This document shows, one piece after another, positions 33,210 to 42,718 of a stretch of DNA of 64,000 nt (position 1 is its first letter; each line of letters begins with the position of its first letter). The position numbers and the translations under genes are program-made. The DNA is from Terripilifer ovatus. GTDB taxonomy: Bacteria > Pseudomonadota > Alphaproteobacteria > Rhizobiales > Beijerinckiaceae. Below the pieces are notes generated by a model. The model worked only from the letters and a program-made list of their open reading frames with translations. It had not been told where the DNA came from and did not search any database. Location: positions 1 to 64,000 of the forward strand of contig JARHVB010000083.1 of NCBI GenBank assembly GCA_029222685.1, read 5' to 3'.

Positions 33210-34109
33210 TTAGGGCGAAGCCGCCTGGTTGGAAAAGTGCCGGATCATCCAGGCCGCGGCAGGGCCGGGCGGCGTGTCGGTGCGGTGGATCGCCTGCATC
33301 GCGTAGACGCTGCCGCTCCATTCCGGCAACTCGAGCCGCTGCAGCCGGCCCGCCGCCAGATCGTCCCTCACCATCGGCTCGGGCATGTTGCCCCAGCCGA
33401 TCCCGGCGAGCAGCAGAGCGTGTTTCGATCCGAGGTCGGCAAGCCGCCAGGAGCGCACGCCGATGACGCCGAAATCGCGCCCTTCCGTCAGCGTCGACCG
33501 GTCCGAAAGAACCAGCTGCACATGGTTTCGCGCCGCGCCCGGCGCATTCGGTCCGCTTGCCAGTGGATGGCCTGGGGCCGCGACGGGCACAAGCTCGACG
33601 CCGCCGATCTTGATCTGCTCGAGACCGGGCGTGTCGACATGCAGAGGCCCGCTGATGCCGACATGGGCGACGCCCGAGACGACAAGCTGGGTCACGGCGC
33701 CCAAAGCCTCGACATGCAGGCGCAGGGCGACCGTCGGAAACTCGCGCTCGAAGGCGCGCATGGCATCGACCACCCGCGCGGTCGGCAGCATCACGTCGAC
33801 GACGAGGGCGACCTCGGCTTCGAGCCCGGCGAGCATGCCCTTCACCTTGGCGCGCAGGCTGTCGACGCCCATGGACACGGTGCGCGCCTCCGCCAGCACC
33901 GAGGCCCCGACTTCGGTGAGCGTCGGCTTGCGGGTGCGGTCGCGGTCGAACAATTGCACGCCGAGCTGCTGTTCGAGCGTCGCGATCGCATAGCTGACGG
34001 CCGAGGTGGCGCGCCGCAGCTTGCGGCCGGCGGCGGCGAAGCTGCCGGTTTCGACGACGGTGAGGAACACTCGCAACTGGTCGAGGCTGGGGGTGCCGGG
34101 GCCTGACAT
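33210..34109 (-). CDS. LysR family transcriptional regulator
   Basis: 299 residues: the N-terminal winged HTH (LDQLRVFLTVVETGSFAAAG, ATSAVSYAIATLEQQLGVQL) and a periplasmic-binding-like effector domain from about 95. It is divergent from wrbA across 160 bases, so it may respond to quinones or electrophiles and control the wrbA-doxX pair; this is inference from position. The intergenic DNA is AT-rich in its first half but I cannot point to a certain T-N11-A site. Confidence 0.9.
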   Translation of the reverse strand: MSGPGTPSLDQLRVFLTVVETGSFAAAGRKLRRATSAVSYAIATLEQQLGVQLFDRDRTRKPTLTEVGASVLAEARTVSMGVDSLRAKVKGMLAGLEAEVALVVDVMLPTARVVDAMRAFEREFPTVALRLHVEALGAVTQLVVSGVAHVGISGPLHVDTPGLEQIKIGGVELVPVAAPGHPLASGPNAPGAARNHVQLVLSDRSTLTEGRDFGVIGVRSWRLADLGSKHALLLAGIGWGNMPEPMVRDDLAAGRLQRLELPEWSGSVYAMQAIHRTDTPPGPAAAWMIRHFSNQAASP

Positions 34110-34269
34110 TTAAATCCCTGACATATCTAAATTCTTGAACGTTATATCCGGTCGTTTACGGGTATTTTATATCACCGGGAAGCGCTATCTAGCCGCCATC
34201 AGGCACCTCTGCCGCAGCCCGGCAGGGGAAAAGCCAAATTCCCCCCGATTCAACCCCAGGAGCGCCGTC

Positions 34270-34869
34270 ATGGCGAAGGTTCTCGTTCTCTATTATTCCA
34301 CCTACGGCCATATCGAAACGATGGCCCAGGCCGTGGCCGAAGGCGCCCGCTCGGCCGGCGCCAGCGTCGACATCAAGCGCGTGCCCGAGACCGCCCCGGA
34401 AGCGGTGGCCAAGGCGGCGCATTTCAAGCTCGATCAGGCCGCGCCGATCGCCATCATCGACGAGCTTGCCAATTACGATGCGATCATCGTCGGCGCCGGC
34501 ACGCGCTTTGGCCGCATCTCCTCGCAGATGGCGAGCTTCCTCGACCAGGCCGGCGGCCTGTGGGTGAAGGGCGCTCTGAACGGCAAGCTCGGCGGTGCAT
34601 TCACCTCGACGGCGACCCAGCATGGCGGCCAGGAAACGACGCTGTTCTCGATCATCACCAACCTGCTGCACTTCGGCATGACGATCGTCGGTCTGCCCTA
34701 TAGCCACCAGGGCCAGATGCGCATCGATGAGGTCGTAGGCGGCAGTCCCTATGGCGCAACGACGGTCGCCGGCGGCGACGGCTCGCGCCAGCCGAGCGAA
34801 ACCGAACTGGCGGGCGCCCGTCACCAGGGCGAGCTGATCGCCAGGACGGCCGCGAAGCTGTTTGGCTAG
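34270..34869 (+). CDS. wrbA: NAD(P)H:quinone oxidoreductase WrbA
   Basis: 199 residues, the exact size of WrbA. It has the flavodoxin-like FMN motif VLYYSTYGHIETMAQAVAEG at the start, GTRFGRISSQMASFLDQAGG around 78-97 and the TSTATQHGGQETTLFSI loop that separates WrbA from ordinary flavodoxins. It reduces quinones by two electrons, avoiding radical formation. ATG 34270 has aggagcgccgtc upstream. The next gene starts ten bases after the stop. Confidence 0.95.
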   Translation: MAKVLVLYYSTYGHIETMAQAVAEGARSAGASVDIKRVPETAPEAVAKAAHFKLDQAAPIAIIDELANYDAIIVGAGTRFGRISSQMASFLDQAGGLWVKGALNGKLGGAFTSTATQHGGQETTLFSIITNLLHFGMTIVGLPYSHQGQMRIDEVVGGSPYGATTVAGGDGSRQPSETELAGARHQGELIARTAAKLFG

Positions 34870-34879
34870 GAGCACGATC

Positions 34880-35296
34880 ATGAACGCGCAAACACGCTAT
34901 CTGCCGGCGCTCGGCCGGCTGCTCATCGCCGTTATTTTCATCTTCGCCGGCTTCGGCAAGATCGCTGCACCTGTTGCGACGCAGGGCTACATCGCCTCGA
35001 CGGGCCTGCCGTTTCCGCTGCTCGGCTATCTGCTTGCCGTGCTGGTCGAAGCGGGTGGCGGCGTGCTGCTGCTCATCGGCTATCAGACGCGCCTCGTGGC
35101 GCTGGTGCTGGCCCTGTTCTCCGTGGCGACGGCGGTGATCTTTCACAACGACTTCGCCGATCAGAACATGATGATCCATTTCCTGAAGAACATCGCAATG
35201 GCCGGCGGGCTGCTGCAGGTCGTTGCCTTCGGGGCAGGCGGCTTCAGCGTCGATAGCTGGCGCGGGGTCGACAGGCTGGTGCCGGCGTCGGCCTGA
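34880..35296 (+). CDS. DoxX family membrane protein, second copy
   Basis: 138 residues, four membrane helices, start RYLPALGRLLIAVIFIFAGF followed by GKIAAPVATQGYIASTGLP, the classical DoxX N-terminal block, and HNDFADQNMMIHFLKNIAMA in the C-terminal third. Directly follows wrbA (ggagcacgatc before ATG 34880), so both are one redox-stress operon. More typical of DoxX than the protein at 382. Confidence 0.88.
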   Translation: MNAQTRYLPALGRLLIAVIFIFAGFGKIAAPVATQGYIASTGLPFPLLGYLLAVLVEAGGGVLLLIGYQTRLVALVLALFSVATAVIFHNDFADQNMMIHFLKNIAMAGGLLQVVAFGAGGFSVDSWRGVDRLVPASA

Positions 35297-35740
35297 TCTG
35301 TCCGGGTCGCCAGTTATCTTTACCGAGCAGGAGGCGAGCGTTCACGCGCCCGCCTTCTGCTTGTTGTGGTTGAAAACGTAACTCTTCTACTAAGTATTGC
35401 CTGACTGGCGGTGATGGAGCCCCCCGAAACCCGCCGCAAGGCTGATGACTCCTGCTGCGACATGGCCCTTAATGGTCCTTATCGGGACTCTCGCTCCATG
35501 ACGGCGATCTCCGGTCTGCGAGGTAGCAAGGAAACCGACCGGGATGATGGGTAACAGTTGCTGTTGGCTGCAGGACTGGCACGTTGCCCCGCCCACGGGC
35601 ATTTCCGGCTTTTGCCTGCCCATAACTTATTCATGACAATCCGCTGATTGACACGCTTAAATGTCCAGACAAATATGCCGAGACGTTGCCTCGCGCTGAC
35701 GCGCTAGCTGCATTGTCGAGAGCTGGACCGGAGAGTGGAT
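35297..35740. other. Gene-free region
   Basis: About 440 bases. Around 35390-35640 the sequence differs in style from its surroundings, with many short GC boxes (gttgccccgcccacgggca). I could not match it to a transposase, RNA or known repeat. It may be the eroded end of a mobile element, but I cannot support that. Confidence 0.4.
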
Positions 35741-36718
35741 ATGTTTCTGACGAAACAGGCAATCGCGGGCTTTTTCACACTTGCTTCTCTGGCGCAGCCG
35801 TTGATGGCCCAGCCGTCGCCAATCGAATGGCCGACAAAGACGGTCACGGTTCTTGTTGCGACCGCGGCCGGCGGCAATACCGACCTGATGGCACGGATGG
35901 GCGCCGACTACCTGACGAAGAAGACCGGTAAGTCGTTCGTGGTCGAGAACCGGCCAAGCGCCGGCGGCGTGATCACCACGACCCAGGTCGGGGCTGCCGC
36001 GCCCGACGGATATACGCTGATGTTTGCGCCAGCCGCCGTGGCGTTGCTGTCGCCACTGGTGCAGAAACTTCCGGTCGATCCCGAACAGGTGCTTGTGCCC
36101 ATCACCAATGTCGGCACCGGCGCGCAGGTCATCGCCATCAAGCGCAGCCTGCCGGTGAAAACGCTGAACGAATTCTTCGAGTATGCCAGGGCCAACCCCG
36201 GCAAGCTGAATTTTGTCATCGCCGGCGCCAATAACCTGAGCCATATCGTGCCCATCATGTTGTTCAAGAAGGCCAACGTGAATGTGGTGATGGTGCCGAC
36301 GCGGGGCGAGACGGATGCGATTACGAGCGTGACGTCGGGCTTCTCGGATTTTTACTTCGGCAACGCATCCATCCTGCTGCAATACGCCGACCATGCGTCC
36401 ATGCGCCTGCTGGCCGTGGGAACTGGGGAAAGAATACCAGCTGCGCCGGACCTTCCCACCGTTGCTGAAACGGTGCCCGGCTTCCAGATGTCGTCGTGGA
36501 ACGGCTTCTTTGCGCCGAAGGGCACGCCGGAAGAGATTCTTCAGGTCATCCGTTCGGCCATTGCCGAGATGGATGCCGAGCCCGCGATGAAGGAAAAGCT
36601 CTTCAAACTCGGCATCATTCCAGGCGGCCAATCCAGGGAGGAGGTGAAGGCCACCTTCGATCGTGATCGCGCCGCCTTCGCGGCCGGTGTGGCGGCTGCG
36701 GGAATCGAGAAGCAGTAA
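35741..36718 (+). CDS. TctC/Bug family periplasmic binding protein
   Basis: 325 residues: signal peptide (MFLTKQAIAGFFTLASLAQP, cleavage after LMAQ), then the Bug pattern WPTKTVTVLVATAAGGNTDL, VVENRPSAGGVITTTQVGAA and APDGYTLMFAP. It is nearer to the classical Bordetella Bug/TctC type (VENRPSAGG) than the other three in this window, which read QDMPGAGG or similar. ATG 35741 with ccggagag upstream is preferred to GTG 35735. No TctAB permease is nearby. It converges on the LLM gene. Confidence 0.87.
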   Translation: MFLTKQAIAGFFTLASLAQPLMAQPSPIEWPTKTVTVLVATAAGGNTDLMARMGADYLTKKTGKSFVVENRPSAGGVITTTQVGAAAPDGYTLMFAPAAVALLSPLVQKLPVDPEQVLVPITNVGTGAQVIAIKRSLPVKTLNEFFEYARANPGKLNFVIAGANNLSHIVPIMLFKKANVNVVMVPTRGETDAITSVTSGFSDFYFGNASILLQYADHASMRLLAVGTGERIPAAPDLPTVAETVPGFQMSSWNGFFAPKGTPEEILQVIRSAIAEMDAEPAMKEKLFKLGIIPGGQSREEVKATFDRDRAAFAAGVAAAGIEKQ

Positions 36719-36742
36719 AGAGGGTCTCTCTTCGGGAATGAC

Positions 36743-36850
36743 ACCCTCATCCGACCCTTGCCTGCCTTCGCCGAAGCGGAGACAAGCTCCGCTTGGCTCC
36801 GCGCAGGCAGGCTGCGCAAGGGCCACCTTCTCCCGCAAGCGGGCGAAGGC
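36743..36850. repeat. CCCTCAT/GGCCACCTTCTCCC intergenic repeat, long copy
   Basis: accctcatccgacccttgcc, a hairpin-rich centre with gcctgccttcgccgaagcgg and its partners, then agggccaccttctcccgc and gggcgaaggc. Same framework as 16703-16756. It lies between convergent genes and may act as a transcription barrier. Confidence 0.68.
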
Positions 36851-36868
36851 AATGCTCCCTCTTGGCCA

Positions 36869-37915
36869 TCAAATGCTAAGAGCCTGCATCTCTCTCGGTT
36901 CAACCAGCGCCGGCATCACCTCGCTTGCAAACAGGTCGATGGAGCGGCTCGATTCCGCAAAGGTCAGATTGCCGAAGAAGAAGTGGCCGACGAGATAATT
37001 GCATTGGGCCTCGTCGATACGCTCCTGCAGGTAGTGTCTGACCGTCGCCGGCGATCCCGCAATGCCCCGTGTTTCGGCGATGACCTCGCTGAATTCGGTC
37101 GCGCGTTCGCCCTTGACGGGAGAGCGGCCGTGCTGGCGGTAGAGGTAGTTGAAACTGCGATACCAGACCCGATAGGCGCGCGCCGCGATGGCCTGCGCCT
37201 CCGCATCCGTATCGGCGACGACCACAAATAATGCCAGGCCTCTCTTGGTCGTCATTGGCTTTTCAGGATGAACCGCATCCCAGGTTTCGACATAGCGCCG
37301 GTTGAACGAACCGACGTCGGCCGCCGGCGCCGAAGCGATGAAGCTGTATCCGGCCCTGGCCGCTGTTTCTGCACTCTCTTCCGTTGCTACGCCCATCCAG
37401 AACGGCGGATGTGGCTTCTGCAGCGGCGTGAGTTGCATCTGCACGTCCGATGCTTGCCTGAATGTGCCGTTGAAGTTGACCTGCTCGTTCTGCAGCGCCT
37501 GCTGGATGATCTCCAGGGTTTCCTGATGCACCTGGCGCGACGTCGTGACGTCGGAGGGTTCGCCGTAAAGCGCGGCCTCGATAGGCGAAATGCCGCGGCC
37601 GATTCCGACATCGAGCCGGCCGCCGCTCATCTGGTCGAGCATGCAGATCTCTTCGGCAAGCCGCAGCGGATGATAGAGGGGCAGCGTGTAGACCAGCGGG
37701 CCGAAGCGAAGCCTGCGTGTGCGTTGCGCCACGGCCGAGAGATAGATCCCCGGCGAGGCGGCGAGGCCAAGCGGCGTGAAATGATGCTCGGCGGTGTGAT
37801 AGCCGTGGAAGCCCAGCCGATCCAGCTGCTCGACGAGTTTCAAACGCTCCTCGTAGAATGTCGCAAGCGGCTGGTCGTCCGCGTCGACATGATCGAAATT
37901 GCCGAACGTCAACAT
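36869..37915 (-). CDS. LLM class flavin-dependent oxidoreductase
   Basis: 348 residues, bacterial luciferase-like. Seen: LGFHGYHTAEHHFTPLGLAA, LVYTLPLYHPLRLAEEICML, GGRLDVGIGRGISPIEAALY and a C-terminal SPATVRHYLQERIDEAQCNY. The AEHHF and GRLDVGIGRG motifs are those of the Lux alpha/beta-like branch, different from the RutA/SfnG-like protein at 5152. The substrate is unknown. ATG 37915 is chosen because upstream codons lie in the divergent TctC promoter region. It probably shares a catabolic role with the flanking TctC proteins. Confidence 0.83.
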   Translation of the reverse strand: MLTFGNFDHVDADDQPLATFYEERLKLVEQLDRLGFHGYHTAEHHFTPLGLAASPGIYLSAVAQRTRRLRFGPLVYTLPLYHPLRLAEEICMLDQMSGGRLDVGIGRGISPIEAALYGEPSDVTTSRQVHQETLEIIQQALQNEQVNFNGTFRQASDVQMQLTPLQKPHPPFWMGVATEESAETAARAGYSFIASAPAADVGSFNRRYVETWDAVHPEKPMTTKRGLALFVVVADTDAEAQAIAARAYRVWYRSFNYLYRQHGRSPVKGERATEFSEVIAETRGIAGSPATVRHYLQERIDEAQCNYLVGHFFFGNLTFAESSRSIDLFASEVMPALVEPREMQALSI

Positions 37916-38145
37916 GCTTTGCTCCCCCGAATGGCGTCTGAATGTCGGTCCACGCTGGAGCGGGCGATCGGTCCGGTCAACGCGCGGAAGCCGGCCCGAC
38001 CGCCTGCCGGTCATCTTTCGGCGTCTGGCCTGGGACATTGCATCTGACCGCCAGGCGGCCACCCGGGTGATGGGATGTTGACACGACCGGCCGGGCGATG
38101 AACCATCGCGACGAGTGAACACCTCCCAAGAAGAGATGCGATGCC

Positions 38146-39189
38146 ATGAGGATCTGGATCAGGACGGCGGCCATGGTTCTGGCCGTTGCATCGCAAACGC
38201 AATTCGTTTCCGCACAAAACGGCACGCAGAACACTGTGGCCGATTTCTACAAGGGCCGCGTGGTGTCCATTTATGTCGGGCTGCCGGCGGGCGGCAGCTA
38301 TGACACCTACGCCCGCTTGATCGGAGCCTACCTGCCCAAACACCTGCCGGGTAATCCGACGATCATCATCCAGAACATGCCGGGTGGTGGATCGCTGCGT
38401 GCCGCGAACTATGTCTACAACGTTGCGCCGCAGGACGGCACGGCCGTCGGCGCGATGTCGTCCAACGTGCCGCTGCAACAACTCGTTGACGATAGCGCCG
38501 TCAAATACGATCCGATGAAAATCAACTGGCTGCCGTGCCCGACAGGAACGACGAACCTGCTGCTGGTGCGCGCCGGGTCTCCGGTGAAGACCTTTGATGA
38601 CCTTATGACGCATGAAACGCTGCTTGGAACCCTGGCGCCGGGATCCGGGCCGACCATCGCGATCGGCATGTACAAATATGTGCTTGGCGCAAAGGTGAAA
38701 GCGGTTCTGGGTTATGAGGGCCTGCCCGCGGTGATGCTCGCCATGGAGCGCGGAGAGGTCGACGGCTATTCGACGGTGCCCTTCGATACGCTGCAAAGGG
38801 CCTATGGCACGCAGTGGAAAGCCGGCAAGCTGCGGATCATCGCGCAGTCCGGCGAGAAGAGGCTCGACGAGTTGCCGGATATTCCGACGACCCTGGAGCT
38901 GGCCCGGACGGACGATGACAAGAAGCTGATCGGCCTGATCAATGCCAGCGGACAGATCACCTTTCCCTATATGATGGGGCCGGGGGTGCCGAAGGATCGT
39001 GTTGAGGCCATGCGGTCCGCGATGATGAAGATATTCGAGGATCCCGAATTCCTGCGCGACGCAGCCACGCGCCAGACGGCGATCAATCCGGTGCCGGCAG
39101 ACCGCGTCACATCGATCATTCAGACGGCATTCGCGACGCCGGCACCTGTACTGCAACGTCTCAAGAAGATCGCCGACGTCAAGGAATGA
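38146..39189 (+). CDS. TctC/Bug family periplasmic binding protein
   Basis: 347 residues, signal peptide cleaved near FVSAQN. The mature part has DFYKGRVVSIYVGLPAGGSY, YLPKHLPGNPTIIIQNMPGG and NVAPQDGTAVGAMSS, the same subgroup as 3690 and 49621. It is 32 bases upstream of the class II aldolase and likely in one operon with it, so its ligand may be a precursor of the aldolase substrate. No permease is present. Confidence 0.86.
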   Translation: MRIWIRTAAMVLAVASQTQFVSAQNGTQNTVADFYKGRVVSIYVGLPAGGSYDTYARLIGAYLPKHLPGNPTIIIQNMPGGGSLRAANYVYNVAPQDGTAVGAMSSNVPLQQLVDDSAVKYDPMKINWLPCPTGTTNLLLVRAGSPVKTFDDLMTHETLLGTLAPGSGPTIAIGMYKYVLGAKVKAVLGYEGLPAVMLAMERGEVDGYSTVPFDTLQRAYGTQWKAGKLRIIAQSGEKRLDELPDIPTTLELARTDDDKKLIGLINASGQITFPYMMGPGVPKDRVEAMRSAMMKIFEDPEFLRDAATRQTAINPVPADRVTSIIQTAFATPAPVLQRLKKIADVKE

Positions 39190-39221
39190 CTTAAGGAAAG
39201 CCAACATATTCGGGAGATAAA

Positions 39222-39998
39222 ATGAACGACGCTCTGGAAATCGCCAAGATCGATCTTGTGATCGCCAACCGGGTGATGGCGAAATGCGGCGCCGTCGATG
39301 CCTACGGACATGTCAGCGTGCGGCATCCGCTCATTCATGACCGGCTTTTGATTTCGCGCTCGCTCAGCCCCGAGCTCGTCGAGCGCGACGACATCATGGA
39401 ATTCACTCTGGACCGCAAGACTGTCAATTCCGACAACCGGCCGGCCTATCGCGAACTCGTCATCCACTCGGAGGTCTACAGGGCGCGGCCCGACGTCAAC
39501 GCCGTGGTGCATGGCCATCCCAGGCAGATATTGCCGTTCACCGTCTCCGAAACGAGGCTGCGTCCGGTGTATTTCGGCGCCAACGAATGCGGCGCCGATA
39601 TTCCGGTCTGGGACATTCGCGACAAGTTCGGCGATACCAATGTGCTCGTCATTACTGAGGATCACGGCCGCGAGATGGCAGCGGCGCTAGGCGGCAACAG
39701 TGTGGTGCTTCTGCGCGGCCACGGCATGGTCGGCGCCGCGCGATCGGCGATGAAACTGGTGCGGGTGGCGAAGTCTTTGCTCACCAATGCGGAAATGTAT
39801 CTCGACGCGCTGCGCCTTGGCCCGGTGAAGGAAATGACACCCGGCGAGCTGGCGGCGCGAGATGCGACGGTCGGCAATGACGACATGGCTCCTTCGACCA
39901 TGCGCGGCTGGGAATACGAAGCCATCACGGTGGGCTGTGGCGACCTGTTGCAGGAGCGCGCCGAGCGGTACAAGCGGCTGCAGGCCGCGGCTGCGTGA
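39222..39998 (+). CDS. Class II aldolase/adducin family protein
   Basis: 258 residues. The zinc site shows as HGHPRQ (about 89-94, after NAVVHG) and LRGHGMVGAARSAM (about 167), both in normal places for the fuculose-aldolase fold. Acid-base residues cannot be assigned surely. Members cleave or decarboxylate sugar-derived phosphates or hydroxy-acids; the subgroup next to Bug proteins and IclR regulators is uncharacterised. Start ATG 39222 follows gggagataaa. It ends 3 bases before the convergent IclR stop. Confidence 0.86.
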   Translation: MNDALEIAKIDLVIANRVMAKCGAVDAYGHVSVRHPLIHDRLLISRSLSPELVERDDIMEFTLDRKTVNSDNRPAYRELVIHSEVYRARPDVNAVVHGHPRQILPFTVSETRLRPVYFGANECGADIPVWDIRDKFGDTNVLVITEDHGREMAAALGGNSVVLLRGHGMVGAARSAMKLVRVAKSLLTNAEMYLDALRLGPVKEMTPGELAARDATVGNDDMAPSTMRGWEYEAITVGCGDLLQERAERYKRLQAAAA

Positions 39999-40001
39999 AG
40001 G

Positions 40002-40778
40002 CTAGGCGGGCAGCGCCATTTTCGCCTCCATGCTTTTGGCGGCTTCCATCAGATCGGGCAGATAGCGCAGAGCGGCCTCCTCGACGGTCAGCACTGAGGC
40101 GATGAATGTGATGCCGATCGCGGCGATGGAATAGCTGTTGCGCTTCACCGGCACCGCGATCGTGCCGGTTTCAAGAACCGTGCCGCGATGGCGCGAGGCA
40201 TAGCCGTCCTTTCTGACCGCCGCGATCAGGCGCGCTACGGTGGCGGTGTCTGCGGCCAGGAGGGCATCGGGTGACTCGGGCTTCGAGGCACAGCTGTCGA
40301 GGATCGCTGCCTGCTCGGCGGTCTCGGCAAAGGCGAGATAGGCCAGTCCCAGCGCGGTTCGCAGGGCTGATGAAATCTGCCCGCCGGCGAGGCCGCGATC
40401 GATCACCAGCGGACTGTTGCGGCGCGTGGTTTCCACGAGCTGCAGCCGGTCGCCGCGAAACGTGGCGAGGTCGGTGGGCCAGACGACTTTCTGCTGCAGG
40501 CGATCCAGGATCGGCCCGCCAATCTCCGAGATCCAGGCTTCGTCGCGAAAGCCGTCGCTCAGCATCTTGACCTTGCTGGTGAGCCTGTAGGCTCGGTCAT
40601 CGTCGCGTCGCGTCAGATAGCCGCTATCGACCAGCACGTTCAAAATCCGGTAAAGCGCGGAGCGCGATATGCCCGTGCGCCGGCTCAAATCGCTGACGGA
40701 GGAGCCGTTGGCGCGATTGAGGGCCGTAAGCACCTGAAGCGCGCGGGAAATGCCGCGATAATTATCCTCCGATGGCAT
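40002..40778 (-). CDS. IclR family transcriptional regulator
   Basis: 258 residues: N-terminal winged HTH (GISRALQVLTALNRANGSSV, SDLSRRTGISRSALYRILNV) and a C-terminal effector domain. The effector domain has the usual GTVLETGTIAVPVKR and YSIAAIGITF strands. Probably regulates the TctC-aldolase operon convergent to it, though the paoABC operon upstream is equally close. Effectors of IclR proteins are usually small carboxylates or aromatics. Confidence 0.88.
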   Translation of the reverse strand: MPSEDNYRGISRALQVLTALNRANGSSVSDLSRRTGISRSALYRILNVLVDSGYLTRRDDDRAYRLTSKVKMLSDGFRDEAWISEIGGPILDRLQQKVVWPTDLATFRGDRLQLVETTRRNSPLVIDRGLAGGQISSALRTALGLAYLAFAETAEQAAILDSCASKPESPDALLAADTATVARLIAAVRKDGYASRHRGTVLETGTIAVPVKRNSYSIAAIGITFIASVLTVEEAALRYLPDLMEAAKSMEAKMALPA

Positions 40779-41104
40779 GGCCGTCCTTAAAAAATCACCT
40801 GCAAGAAATCACCTGCCGCCTCAGGCTACTCCGATGAAAAAGCCGCGCGCTGTCAACGGGCTTGACCGCCGATGGCCGCCAGACGGACGCAGCGGTTGCC
40901 GCGGTAAATTCTCCGCGATCATTCGCACTTTGAGCGCTGAACCGCTGCAAATTTCACCGGAACCGTTCTGGCTGCTTGTCGTTTCCAGCGGATGAGCCGG
41001 CGGGGCCACACGGCTACCCTTCGAACAAATGCTGATCGTGCAGATCGTGATTGGGGCCGGCGAGTGCAACGGCACGAATGCATGCAATTGAACTGGAGTT
41101 TTCA
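40779..41104. other. Gene-free divergent region
   Basis: This lies between the IclR and paoA starts. A short direct repeat, aaatcacctgc, occurs twice (40790-40813). No further gene or site could be supported. Confidence 0.45.
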
Positions 41105-41773
41105 ATGTCCCGATCCGGCAATGTTGAAGCGACACGGCGAGACGTGCTCGTCGCGGGCGCCATGACGGTGGTTGCGACAGGCGCAACGTCCAACGCCAAG
41201 GCGCAGGTTCCGGCCCCTTCGGTTTCCAAACCGGCGGTGCCGGCAGCTTCGGGCGACGGCGCGCTCTCCAAAGTCTCGATGACGATCAACGGCAGCCGGC
41301 GTGACTTCGAACTCGACACGCGCACCACATTGCTCGACGCCTTGCGCGAGCATGCGCTTCTCACCGGCACCAAGAAGGGCTGCGACCATGGGCAATGCGG
41401 CGCCTGCACCGTGCTTCTCGACGGGCGCCGGATCAATTCCTGCCTGACGCTGGCCGTCATGCATGAGGGCGACAGCGTCACCACGATCGAAGGGCTGGGC
41501 AGGCCGGACCATCTGCACGACCTGCAATCCGCCTTTGTCAAGCATGACGGCTATCAATGCGGCTACTGTACGCCCGGGCAGATCTGCTCCGCCGTGGGCG
41601 TTCTCGCCGAGATCAGGGCCGGCGTTCCAAGCCATGTGAGCGCCGACCTGATGGCCGCGCCGCAGATCTCGCCCGAAGAGCTGCGCGAGCGAATGAGCGG
41701 CAACATCTGCCGCTGCGGCGCCTATTGCAACATCATCGACGCCATCACCGAAGTCGCGGGGAGGAAGGCATGA
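41105..41773 (+). CDS. paoA: Aldehyde dehydrogenase iron-sulfur subunit (PaoA-like)
   Basis: 222 residues. A Tat signal (RRDVLVAGAM at 11-20) means the folded enzyme is exported. The first 2Fe-2S cluster ligands are C93, C98, C101 and C113 (GCDHGQCGACTVLLDG), and the second uses CGYCTPGQ and CRCGAYC. It passes electrons from the molybdenum site of PaoC. Its stop overlaps the next start (ATGA). The E. coli PaoABC enzyme oxidises aromatic aldehydes in the periplasm. Confidence 0.9.
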   Translation: MSRSGNVEATRRDVLVAGAMTVVATGATSNAKAQVPAPSVSKPAVPAASGDGALSKVSMTINGSRRDFELDTRTTLLDALREHALLTGTKKGCDHGQCGACTVLLDGRRINSCLTLAVMHEGDSVTTIEGLGRPDHLHDLQSAFVKHDGYQCGYCTPGQICSAVGVLAEIRAGVPSHVSADLMAAPQISPEELRERMSGNICRCGAYCNIIDAITEVAGRKA

Positions 41774-42717
41774 AGTCTTTCACATACGAACGCGCCCGCA
41801 CGCCGCAGGAGGCGGCAGCGGCAGCCGAGCGCCAGGGCGCGAAGTTCATTGCCGGCGGCACCAACCTGCTCGACCTGATGAAGCTCGAAATCGAAACGCC
41901 GGTGCATCTCGTCGACGTCAACGGCCTGGCGCTCGACAGGATCGAGGCGACGGAAGAGGGCGGATTGCGCATCGGCGCGCTGGTGCGCAATACCGATCTC
42001 GCCGCGGACCAGCGCGTGCGGCGTGACTATGGCTTGCTGTCGCGCGCCCTGCTGGCCGGCGCCTCCGGCCAGTTGCGCAACAAGGCGACGACGGCCGGCA
42101 ACCTGCTGCAACGCACCCGCTGTCCCTATTTCTATGACACCAATCAGCCGTGTAACAAGCGTGAGCCGGGCAGCGGTTGTTCGGCGATCGGCGGCTTCAG
42201 CCGCGGACATGCCATTGTCGGGGCCAGCGACGCCTGCATTGCGACGCATCCCAGCGATATGGCGGTGGCGATGCGGACGCTCGATGCGGTCGTCGAGACG
42301 GTGCGCGCCGATGGCGAGGCCCGGCAGATTCCGATTGCCGATTTCTATCGGGCGCCTGGCGACACACCGCATCTGGAAAACGTGCTGTCGCCGGGTGAAC
42401 TCATCACGGCGGTGGTGCTGCCCAGGCCGGTCGGCGGCGTGCAGGTCTATCGCAAGGTTCGCGACCGGTCTTCCTATGCCTTCGCGCTGATTTCGGTCGG
42501 CGCCATCGTTCAGAAGGATGGCAGCGGACATGTGGCCCTGGGCGGCGTCGCGCACAAGCCCTGGCGCATCGAGGAGGCCGAGACCGCTTTGCCGCGCGGC
42601 GCCAGGGCGGTGACGGAGCAGCTGCTCGCCGACGCCAGGCCTTCCAGGGAAAATGCATTCAAACGGCCGCTGGTCGAGCGCACGCTCGCCGCGGTGCTGA
42701 CACAAGCGAGAGCATGA
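41770..42717 (+). CDS. paoB: Aldehyde dehydrogenase FAD subunit (PaoB-like)
   Basis: 315 residues. FAD-binding KFIAGGTNLLDLMKLEIETP (26-45) and TAGNLLQRTR are the usual CO-dehydrogenase-type flavoprotein motifs. The extra cysteines CPYFYDTNQPCNKREPGSGC (118-137) form the additional 4Fe-4S cluster that is special to the PaoB/YagS branch. Starts four bases before the paoA stop and ends one base before paoC. Confidence 0.9.
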   Translation: MKSFTYERARTPQEAAAAAERQGAKFIAGGTNLLDLMKLEIETPVHLVDVNGLALDRIEATEEGGLRIGALVRNTDLAADQRVRRDYGLLSRALLAGASGQLRNKATTAGNLLQRTRCPYFYDTNQPCNKREPGSGCSAIGGFSRGHAIVGASDACIATHPSDMAVAMRTLDAVVETVRADGEARQIPIADFYRAPGDTPHLENVLSPGELITAVVLPRPVGGVQVYRKVRDRSSYAFALISVGAIVQKDGSGHVALGGVAHKPWRIEEAETALPRGARAVTEQLLADARPSRENAFKRPLVERTLAAVLTQARA

Positions 42718-42718
42718 C

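Noticed and set aside
35390..35623. 77-residue minus-strand frame in the 35.3-35.7 kb gap
   Set aside because: It has cysteines in a CQSC pair but no ribosome site or family; it may be part of an eroded element, which I cannot support.
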